Positions 57,841 through 64,000 of a stretch of DNA of 64,000 nt are shown here, in pieces. Every line of letters begins with the position of its first letter. The first letter of the stretch is position 1. This DNA comes from Streptococcus sp. WB01_FAA12. GTDB lineage: Bacteria > Bacillota > Bacilli > Lactobacillales > Streptococcaceae. The stretch covers positions 1-64,000 of the forward strand of contig NZ_JABAEX010000006.1 in the NCBI RefSeq assembly GCF_012843315.1. Reading direction: 5' to 3'. Under the pieces are notes generated by a model. The model ran no database searches. It was not told where the DNA came from and saw only the letters and a list, made by a program, of their open reading frames with translations. Both the position numbers and the translations under genes were made by a program.

Positions 57841-58518
57841 TTAATAACGTGATGGGCCCGCGCTTGCACTTCGGATGTTGAAACGTTTCTTGAGATAGAA
57901 GCGAAGGGCGAGAAGGGCAGCTCCCAGGATAGCCAAAGGCAATGGAGCAAGGATTGGATTGAGAGCTGCTGGTAGGAAGCTAGTTCCAAAGAAAACGGCT
58001 AACCAAAGGACCATAGAAGCCAGGATAACGAGCACAGATTTCCAGAAAGGAGGACGCTGGCTACGCTCCATATCGGGTCCATAATAGCGGTAGACAAAGT
58101 AGTACATAAAGTAAAAGGCAACTCCTCCTACAAGTCCAACCAACAAGAGGGTAATCAACCCATAGCCAATAGCCTGATATCTAGAGAAGAACGTAGTTAG
58201 AGCGCTAACCAATGCAAAGAGACTGGTGATAAAAAGGGCTGAGTCCATAATCATGAGTTTTGGATCGTCATTTTCCTTAGGGTGCTCTTTTTCGTATTGC
58301 TCCTTGACAGTGAAGCTGTGAGCCCAGTGAGTTGGAGCACCGTATAGGGAACGAGCTGTCGTTCCTTTGGCTTGTTCTTCAAGGATTTGAGGAATAATTT
58401 CCTCAAAGATAGCCTTAATTTCAGCATCTGTTTTGCCATCTTTGATGAATTGCTGGGTAGCAATATGGATAAACTCTTGGTTTTTCTTGGTTAGTTTTTG
58501 TAAATCAATCTGAGACAT
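57841..58518 (-). CDS. DUF1129-family membrane protein
   Basis: The start at 58518 follows AGAGGAA; the frame extends upstream into corA. The 225-residue product has a soluble N-terminal part (residues 1-75) with LTKKNQEFIHIATQQFIKDG, characteristic of DUF1129, then five to six membrane helices. Function unknown. It is encoded 11 bases after corA in the same direction, so it is probably co-expressed with that magnesium channel. Confidence 0.82.
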   Translation of the reverse strand: MSQIDLQKLTKKNQEFIHIATQQFIKDGKTDAEIKAIFEEIIPQILEEQAKGTTARSLYGAPTHWAHSFTVKEQYEKEHPKENDDPKLMIMDSALFITSLFALVSALTTFFSRYQAIGYGLITLLLVGLVGGVAFYFMYYFVYRYYGPDMERSQRPPFWKSVLVILASMVLWLAVFFGTSFLPAALNPILAPLPLAILGAALLALRFYLKKRFNIRSASAGPSRY

Positions 58519-58529
58519 AGGGATTCCTC

Positions 58530-59474
58530 TTAGAACCATTTTTTATGGATGAGATAGAGAGTGAGCGAGACACTCATAGCAAAGGCGATAAAGACGATTA
58601 ACCAGAAGGCGTGGGGTTCACCGTTCAGAGGGATTTCATTATCTTTAAAGTTCATCCCGTAGGCTGAGAAGATCATAGTTGGGACAGACATGACGATGGT
58701 CACGAGAGCCAGGGTCTTCATGATGTTGTTCTGGTTGTTGGAAATGATAGAGGCAAAGGTCTCTGTCATAGAGTGAAGGACGTTTCCATAGATATCTGCC
58801 ATCTCGATGGCCTGTTGGGTTTCGATCAGGGTATCTTCGAGCAGGTCTTGGTCCTCTAGGTATTTCTTGATATTGCTAGTTGCGCTGGTCAATTTCTTAA
58901 TCACGCGCTCATTTGTCTTAAGTGAGGCTTTGAAATAGACGATGGTCTTTTCCAATTCCATGAGCTCGATCAGTTCTTCGTTTCGAGTAGACTTGTGAAG
59001 TTGACTTTCGATTTGTTCACTCTTACGGTCGATTGAACGAAGGGCCGTAAGGTAAAGCTCTGCGTTGCGGTATAGAATCTGGAAGATAAAGCGTGAACGC
59101 ATAAAGGTGTAGAAGTTGCGCAGTCTGCGGTTGATAAAGACATCGAGAACGGGGAGGGATTCCAAGCAGGTAGTGATAATGGTCTCCTCGGTGATGATAA
59201 TCCCTAGCGGAATCGTTACGTAGTAGGTGCGATTGTTTCTTTCCTCTGTGATGGGAACGTCCACGATGATCAAAGTATACTCATCTTCAATGGTGATACG
59301 GGACATTTCTTCCGCATCGAGTGGTGCTCGAAGGTCGGCAATATCAATGTCAAAGGCATTGGCGATTTCCAACGATTCATTTTGTGTAGGATTGACGAGA
59401 TTGATCCAAGTACCCGGTTCAAGCGTGTCGATCTCTTTAAATTCAGTTGTTGTTGAGAGAAAAACTTGTTTCAT
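58530..59474 (-). CDS. corA: CorA-family magnesium channel
   Basis: A 314-residue protein. A large cytosolic N-terminal domain is followed by two C-terminal helices; the first ends in the selectivity motif YGMNFKDNEIP near residue 283 (GMN), and the last five residues (HKKWF) include the basic tail. It assembles as a pentamer for Mg2+ entry. An M-box-controlled P-type ATPase gene lies 4.4 kb away at the window end, so two magnesium routes are near each other. GGATAGGGGA precedes the ATG. Confidence 0.93.
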   Translation of the reverse strand: MKQVFLSTTTEFKEIDTLEPGTWINLVNPTQNESLEIANAFDIDIADLRAPLDAEEMSRITIEDEYTLIIVDVPITEERNNRTYYVTIPLGIIITEETIITTCLESLPVLDVFINRRLRNFYTFMRSRFIFQILYRNAELYLTALRSIDRKSEQIESQLHKSTRNEELIELMELEKTIVYFKASLKTNERVIKKLTSATSNIKKYLEDQDLLEDTLIETQQAIEMADIYGNVLHSMTETFASIISNNQNNIMKTLALVTIVMSVPTMIFSAYGMNFKDNEIPLNGEPHAFWLIVFIAFAMSVSLTLYLIHKKWF

Positions 59475-59610
59475 ATCCCCTATCCTTTCCTACTATTCAG
59501 TGATTCATTTTTTGCACCGTACTATTATACTACAAAAACAGCTTTTTGGGTAATAGAATTTCACATTTTTTGGTATAATGGAAAGCAATAATGGACTAGA
59601 AAGAACAAAG

Positions 59611-62442
59611 ATGCAAGATAAAATTGTCATTCATGGGGCACGTGCCCATAACTTAAAAAATATTGATGTGGAGATTCCACGAGACAAGCTGGTCGTCGTG
59701 ACTGGTTTGTCAGGTTCTGGGAAATCCAGTCTGGCCTTTGATACCCTCTATGCTGAGGGGCAAAGACGCTATGTAGAGAGTCTGTCAGCCTATGCTCGTC
59801 AGTTTTTGGGCAACATGGAAAAACCAGATGTGGATGCCATTGACGGTCTTAGCCCAGCTATTTCCATCGACCAGAAAACCACTAGTAAAAACCCACGCTC
59901 GACCGTGGGAACGACGACTGAAATTAATGATTATCTGCGTCTCCTTTACGCACGTGTGGGGACGCCTTACTGTATCAACGGGCATGGGGCTATCAAGGCC
60001 TCTTCTGTAGAGCAAATCGTGGATAAGGTCTTGGAGTTGCCAGAACGCCAGCGCCTGCAAATCTTAGCTCCTGTCATCCGTAAGAAAAAAGGGCAACATA
60101 AGAGTGTCATTGAAAAGATTCAGAAAGATGGGTATGTTCGTGTCCGAGTGGATGGGGAGGTCTACGATGTGACCGAAGTTCCAGAGCTGTCTAAGAGCAA
60201 GCAACACAATATCGATGTCGTGGTTGACCGTATTGTCATCAAGGAGGGCATTCGTAGCCGTCTCTTTGACTCCGTTGAGGCGGCCCTTCGTATCGCAGAA
60301 GGCTATGTGATTATCGACACTATGGATGACTCTGAGTTGCTCTTCTCTGAGCACTATGCCTGTCCGGTCTGTGGCTTTACTGTACCCGAGTTGGAGCCTC
60401 GACTCTTCTCTTTCAATGCGCCTTTTGGTTCATGTAGCGAGTGTGATGGTTTGGGAATCAAGCTGGAGGTGGATGTTGACTTGGTGGTTCCTGATACCAG
60501 CAAAACTTTGCGTGAAGGAGCGCTGGCGCCTTGGAATCCTATCTCATCTAACTACTATCCAAACATGCTAGAGCAGGCCATGACAGCCTTTGGGGTGGAT
60601 ATGGATAAGCCATTTGAAGACTTGTCAGAAGAAGAGAAGAACTTGATTCTCTACGGCTCAGATGGCAAGGAATTCCATTTCCACTATGAAAATGAATTTG
60701 GTGGTGTGCGCGATATCGATATTCCTTTTGAAGGAATTGTCAATAATATCAAGCGTCGTTACCATGAAACCAATAGTGACTACACGCGCACCCAGATGCG
60801 TCTCTACATGAATGAGCTGACCTGCGGAACTTGCCAAGGCTACCGTCTCAATGACCAGGCCTTGTCTGTCCGTGTTGGTGGGGAGCAAGGGCCGCATATC
60901 GGAGAAATTTCGGACTTGTCTATCGCAGACCACTTGGACTTGGTGAGTCAGTTGACTCTGTCTGAAAATGAAGCCATCATCGCCCGTCCCATTCTCAAGG
61001 AAATAAAGGATCGCTTGACCTTCCTCAATAACGTAGGTCTCAACTATCTAACTCTGTCGCGTTCGGCAGGAACCCTTTCAGGTGGTGAGAGCCAGCGGAT
61101 TCGTTTGGCGACCCAGATTGGATCCAACCTATCAGGTGTTCTCTATATTCTGGATGAGCCGTCCATCGGTCTTCACCAGAGGGATAATGACCGCCTCATT
61201 GCCAGTCTGAAAAAGATGCGTGACTTGGGAAATACTCTCATCGTGGTAGAACATGACGAAGATACCATGCGCGAGGCGGATTATCTGATTGACGTTGGTC
61301 CCGGTGCTGGTGTTTTTGGTGGGGAAATCGTCGCTGCAGGAACACCTAAGCAAGTGGCTCGCAACAGCAAGTCCATCACAGGTCAGTACTTGTCAGGTAA
61401 ACGTGCCATTCCAGTACCGGCTGAGCGCCGTGTAGGAAATGGTCGCTTTATCGAGGTGACAGGAGCGCGTGAGAACAATTTGCAAAATGTCACAGCCCGC
61501 TTCCCGTTAGGGAAATTCATCGCCGTGACAGGGGTATCCGGTTCAGGGAAATCAACCCTAATCAACAGTATCCTCAAAAAAGCCATTGCTCAAAAGCTCA
61601 ACCGAAATTCAGACAAACCTGGGAAGTTTAAAACGATTACAGGGATTGAGCATGTAGACCGCTTGATTGACATTGACCAGAGCCCAATCGGACGGACGCC
61701 GAGGTCCAATCCAGCTACCTATACAGGAGTTTTTGACGATATACGTGATCTCTTTGCCCAGACAAATGAAGCTAAGATTCGAGGCTATAAAAAGGGCCGT
61801 TTCAGTTTCAACGTTAAGGGTGGTCGCTGTGAAGCCTGCTCAGGTGACGGGATTATCAAGATTGAGATGCACTTCTTGCCAGATGTATACGTGGCTTGTG
61901 AAGTCTGCCACGGAACCCGCTACAACAGTGAAACCCTAGAAGTTCACTATAAGGAAAAGAATATCTCGCAAGTCTTGGATATGACCGTTAACGATGCAGT
62001 TGAATTTTTCCAACACATTCCTAAGATTCAACGCAAACTCCAGACTATCAAGGATGTGGGGTTGGGCTATGTAACGCTAGGACAACCAGCTACAACCCTT
62101 TCAGGGGGAGAAGCCCAGCGTATGAAGTTAGCTAGTGAACTCCACAAACGCTCAACAGGTAAGTCCTTCTACATTCTGGATGAGCCGACGACAGGACTTC
62201 ATACGGAGGACATCGCTCGTCTGCTCAAGGTTTTAGCTCGCTTTGTCGACGATGGCAATACAGTACTCGTCATCGAGCACAATCTAGATGTTATCAAGAC
62301 TGCAGACCATATCATCGACTTGGGACCTGAGGGCGGTGTTGGTGGTGGAACCATCATCGCAACAGGAACTCCAGAAGAAGTAGCGGCAAATGACGCCAGC
62401 TACACAGGACACTATTTGAAAGGAAAGTTACATCATGAATAA
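59611..62442 (+). CDS. uvrA: Excinuclease ABC subunit A
   Basis: The ATG at 59611 gives 943 residues; an in-frame ATG at 59578 lies inside the TATAATG promoter box (59573-59578) and cannot be the start. Walker A motifs are [14 protein letters not shown] near 32 and [13 protein letters not shown] near 635, and signatures [12 protein letters not shown] and [12 protein letters not shown]. Zinc-finger cysteines CPVCGF/CSECDG and [14 protein letters not shown] are intact. UvrA finds bulky DNA damage and loads UvrB. It overlaps pepP by 8 bases. Confidence 0.97.
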   Translation: MQDKIVIHGARAHNLKNIDVEIPRDKLVVVTGLSGSGKSSLAFDTLYAEGQRRYVESLSAYARQFLGNMEKPDVDAIDGLSPAISIDQKTTSKNPRSTVGTTTEINDYLRLLYARVGTPYCINGHGAIKASSVEQIVDKVLELPERQRLQILAPVIRKKKGQHKSVIEKIQKDGYVRVRVDGEVYDVTEVPELSKSKQHNIDVVVDRIVIKEGIRSRLFDSVEAALRIAEGYVIIDTMDDSELLFSEHYACPVCGFTVPELEPRLFSFNAPFGSCSECDGLGIKLEVDVDLVVPDTSKTLREGALAPWNPISSNYYPNMLEQAMTAFGVDMDKPFEDLSEEEKNLILYGSDGKEFHFHYENEFGGVRDIDIPFEGIVNNIKRRYHETNSDYTRTQMRLYMNELTCGTCQGYRLNDQALSVRVGGEQGPHIGEISDLSIADHLDLVSQLTLSENEAIIARPILKEIKDRLTFLNNVGLNYLTLSRSAGTLSGGESQRIRLATQIGSNLSGVLYILDEPSIGLHQRDNDRLIASLKKMRDLGNTLIVVEHDEDTMREADYLIDVGPGAGVFGGEIVAAGTPKQVARNSKSITGQYLSGKRAIPVPAERRVGNGRFIEVTGARENNLQNVTARFPLGKFIAVTGVSGSGKSTLINSILKKAIAQKLNRNSDKPGKFKTITGIEHVDRLIDIDQSPIGRTPRSNPATYTGVFDDIRDLFAQTNEAKIRGYKKGRFSFNVKGGRCEACSGDGIIKIEMHFLPDVYVACEVCHGTRYNSETLEVHYKEKNISQVLDMTVNDAVEFFQHIPKIQRKLQTIKDVGLGYVTLGQPATTLSGGEAQRMKLASELHKRSTGKSFYILDEPTTGLHTEDIARLLKVLARFVDDGNTVLVIEHNLDVIKTADHIIDLGPEGGVGGGTIIATGTPEEVAANDASYTGHYLKGKLHHE

Positions 62443-63496
62443 ACGTGTACAAGCATTTCTAGCTAAAATGCAAGAAAAAGAACTGGATGGTATCATCATC
62501 AACAACCTTAAAAACGTCTATTATTTGACTGGTTTTTGGGGGTCAAACGGAACAGTCTTTATCAGCCGTGACCGTCAGGTCTTGGTGACAGACTCTCGCT
62601 ATATCATTGCAGCTAAGCAAGAAGTGACAGGTTTTGAGATTGTGGCTGACCGTGATGAATTGGCTGTCATTGCAGGCATTGTTAAGGATATGTGCTTGTC
62701 TCGCGTCGGTTTTGAGGACGAGATTTCGGTCTCTTATTACCACCGTATGCAGGCAGCTTTTACAGGGATTGACTTGCTTCCGCAGACTCAGTTTGTTGAA
62801 GCGCTTCGTATGATTAAGGATGAGAAAGAGATTGCGACTATTCGCAAGGCTTGTTCAATCTCAGACCAAGCTTTCCGTGATGCACTTGACTTTATCAAAC
62901 CAGGAAAGACAGAGATTGAGATTGCCAACTTCCTTGATTTCCGCATGCGTGAGCTAGGAGCGGCCGGCTTGTCTTTTGATACCATTTTAGCAAGTGGTAT
63001 CAACTCTTCCAAACCCCACGCTCATCCTATGCATAAGCCAGTAGAGCTTGGCGAAGCCATTACCATGGACTTCGGTTGTCTCTACGACCACTATGTGAGT
63101 GATATGACACGGACCATTTATCTAGGTCATGTCAGTGACGAGCAAGCAGAAATCTACAACACAGTTTTGAAAGCCAATCAAGCCTTGATTGACCATGCCA
63201 AGGCAGGTCTAGGTTTCCGCGACTTTGACAAAATTCCTCGTGATATTATCATCGAGGCAGGCTATGGCGACTACTTTACTCACGGTATTGGACACGGTAT
63301 CGGACTGGATATCCACGAAGAACCTTACTTTAGCCAAACTTCCAAAGAAGTCATTAAATCTGGTATGGTCTTGACTGATGAACCGGGTATCTATATTGAA
63401 GGTAAATACGGGGTTCGTATCGAGGATGATATCTTGATTACAGAAACAGGTTGTGAGTTATTGACACTTGCTCCAAAAGAATTGATTGTTATCTAA
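62435..63496 (+). CDS. pepP: Xaa-Pro dipeptidase/aminopeptidase (M24 family)
   Basis: A 353-residue protein with a creatinase-like N-terminal domain and a C-terminal pita-bread fold. Metal ligands are visible: [18 protein letters not shown] near 210-227, [15 protein letters not shown] near 283-297, and [18 protein letters not shown] near 317-334. It releases residues next to proline from peptides, using two Mn2+ or similar ions. It is translationally coupled to uvrA, an arrangement recurrent in streptococci. Whether it is aminopeptidase or prolidase is not certain. Confidence 0.92.
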   Translation: MNKRVQAFLAKMQEKELDGIIINNLKNVYYLTGFWGSNGTVFISRDRQVLVTDSRYIIAAKQEVTGFEIVADRDELAVIAGIVKDMCLSRVGFEDEISVSYYHRMQAAFTGIDLLPQTQFVEALRMIKDEKEIATIRKACSISDQAFRDALDFIKPGKTEIEIANFLDFRMRELGAAGLSFDTILASGINSSKPHAHPMHKPVELGEAITMDFGCLYDHYVSDMTRTIYLGHVSDEQAEIYNTVLKANQALIDHAKAGLGFRDFDKIPRDIIIEAGYGDYFTHGIGHGIGLDIHEEPYFSQTSKEVIKSGMVLTDEPGIYIEGKYGVRIEDDILITETGCELLTLAPKELIVI

Positions 63497-63512
63497 AAAA
63501 TGAGATAAATCG

Positions 63513-63541
63513 TTGACTTTTATATTTTAAAGGTTTATACT
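63513..63541 (+). promoter_or_regulatory. Promoter of the M-box riboswitch transcript
   Basis: TTGACT (63513-63518), a 17-base spacer and TATACT (63536-63541); transcription should start near 63548. Confidence 0.85.
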
Positions 63542-63547
63542 GATAGA

Positions 63548-63700
63548 CGAAAACGGTAGGTGAGGCTACCATAGGGATACGGATGACTACCGCAAAGCAG
63601 TGGAGACACTACTCGTTGGTCAACAGTCCTGGTCGCGAAGGCCAAGACTAAGCTCATTTCATTGCCCTATGGAGTTAAAGCTTGAACGAAAAAACAGATA
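63548..63700 (+). ncRNA. M-box (ykoK) magnesium riboswitch
   Basis: The aptamer core matches the M-box: GGTAGGTGAGGCTACC near 63555, GGGATACG, GTTGGTCAACAG near 63617, and the closing GCCCTATGGAGTTAAAGCTT near 63664-63683. CATAGGG near the start pairs with CCCTATGG near the end (P2-type helix). With Mg2+ bound, it should favour the downstream terminator. Its position before an Mg2+ P-type ATPase gene fits. Confidence 0.92.
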
Positions 63701-63711
63701 ATTAGTTTTTT

Positions 63712-63740
63712 AATCCTGCCATTTTATGGCAGGATTTTCT
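63712..63740 (+). terminator. Riboswitch-controlled intrinsic terminator
   Basis: An 11-bp perfect stem AATCCTGCCAT/ATGGCAGGATT with a TTT loop and TTTTCT tail, just after the aptamer. Confidence 0.9.
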
Positions 63741-63771
63741 ACTGTTTTAGAACAGGGAAAGGAGACAGACG

Positions 63772-63843
63772 ATGCAAATTGACGACCACCCAGAACCGCA
63801 CATACACAGCCAATCGCTGATTTGTGTCGTTCTGCCCTTATAA
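63772..63843 (+). CDS. MgtL-like leader peptide ORF (23 residues)
   Basis: A strong AAAGGAG precedes ATG at 63772. The peptide begins MQIDDHPEPHIHSQS and ends ICVVLPL. The start is dense in Asp, Glu and Pro (D-D-H-P-E-P), the residue type that destabilises ribosomes at low Mg2+ in Salmonella MgtL and related leaders. The stop codon is within the stem region of a large hairpin, and the ATPase ATG follows 53 bases after the stop. It would form a second Mg2+ sensor after the riboswitch. Function is inferred; too short for gene callers. Confidence 0.7.
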   Translation: MQIDDHPEPHIHSQSLICVVLPL

Positions 63844-63882
63844 AGTGATTGGTCTCTGTGTATGAAACACATCATTCATACA
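63801..63882 (+). promoter_or_regulatory. Two mutually exclusive hairpins before the Mg2+ ATPase start
   Basis: Hairpin 1: CATACACAG (63801-63809) and CCAATCGCT (63810-63818) pair with AGTGATTGG (63844-63852) and CTGTGTATG (63856-63864), with a 3-base bulge and one G-T pair. Hairpin 2: TGTATGA (63859-63865) pairs with TCATACA (63876-63882). They share 63859-63864, so only one can form. A ribosome stalled early in the leader ORF would leave hairpin 1 intact or disrupt it by position. Confidence 0.65.
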
Positions 63883-63896
63883 GATAGGAGAAACCA

Positions 63897-64000
63897 ATGA
63901 AAACTACAAAAGAAAGATTAGCAGCAGCTATTCACACACCTTTAAACGAGACTCTATCTTTTTATAAGACAAGTCTAACAGGCTTGACTGAGGAGCAGGT
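63897..64000 (+). CDS. mgtA: Magnesium-transporting P-type ATPase, N-terminus (cut by window edge)
   Basis: ATG at 63897 has AGGAG 6 bases upstream; 34 full codons are visible. The fragment MKTTKERLAAAIHTPLN and SLTGLTEEQV matches the N-terminal cytosolic region of MgtA-type P-ATPases, where a TGLT/SxxE segment precedes the first membrane helix. The M-box upstream strongly supports Mg2+ import. Other metal P-ATPases (for example Ca2+ exporters) have related N-termini, so the assignment leans on the riboswitch. Confidence 0.75.
   Translation, partial: MKTTKERLAAAIHTPLNETLSFYKTSLTGLTEEQ

Noticed and set aside
59578..59610. Upstream ATG start for uvrA
   Set aside because: The ATG is part of the TATAATG promoter box, so it would not be in the transcript.
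63548..63700. yybP-ykoY manganese riboswitch
   Set aside because: The conserved GGTAGGTGAGGC, GGTCAACAG and GTTAAAGCTT segments are those of the M-box, not of the Mn2+ aptamer.

Overview
The window is a stretch of a low-GC streptococcal chromosome, almost certainly the Streptococcus mitis group (S. mitis, S. oralis or S. pneumoniae and relatives). The gene order recalls, from memory, the pneumococcal region from the CynX-type transporter through capD-like, sdaAA/AB, mnmA, mnmG, RNase J1, tsaB/rimI/tsaD, rgg144, azlCD, metQNP and the YesMN two-component system, and then mutL, ruvA, tag, corA, uvrA and pepP. No rRNA, tRNA, CRISPR array, phage or complete insertion sequence was seen. Most genes are housekeeping genes with strong Shine-Dalgarno sites and tidy hairpin terminators.

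Layout. Positions 1-8100 hold a truncated 41-residue-repeat protein, a CynX-type exporter, a glycosyltransferase with a CapD-like nucleotide-sugar dehydratase, a HAD phosphatase, L-serine dehydratase and a secreted LysM protein. Positions 8100-11000 are an accessory patch: an Rgg-type regulator divergent from an unknown membrane protein, hairpin-rich non-coding DNA and a possible small RNA. Positions 11000-14500 are an arginine island (binding lipoprotein, argG, argH) behind an ARG-box promoter; the cognate argR lies at 47.7 kb. Positions 14600-23600 are core genes: mnmA, two Nudix genes, mnmG, rnjA-rpoY and tsaB-rimI-tsaD.

Positions 23700-28400 hold the most striking locus. An Rgg regulator has its short hydrophobic pheromone gene (shp) antisense to its tail. 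A mirror-symmetric divergent promoter sits between shp and an operon encoding a 30-residue Ser/Thr/Cys-containing peptide, a compact LanKC-like lanthipeptide synthetase and an MFS exporter. Together this reads as a pheromone-controlled lanthipeptide system.

Positions 28500-45500 carry a lipoprotein with an apparently leaderless mRNA, azlCD, a cystine/amino-acid binding protein, the metQ-M20 peptidase-metN-metP methionine operon behind a MET-box, and a second possibly novel system: a DltB-like MBOAT, a DltD-like SGNH protein and an easily missed DltX-like microprotein, without DltA or DltC. Then come yesL with a YesMN two-component system, nrdI and an Nramp-related transporter lacking the canonical metal-binding motif.

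Positions 45500-63500 are mainly DNA repair and housekeeping: argS/argR, mutS, a LytTR/DUF3021 pair, mutL, ruvA, tag, an S66 peptidase, corA, uvrA and pepP. The window ends with an Mg2+ M-box riboswitch, its terminator, a 23-codon Asp/Pro/Glu-containing leader ORF, two mutually exclusive hairpins and the start of an Mg2+ P-type ATPase gene, suggesting two-layer control of magnesium import. All identifications come from reading motifs; no database search was run.
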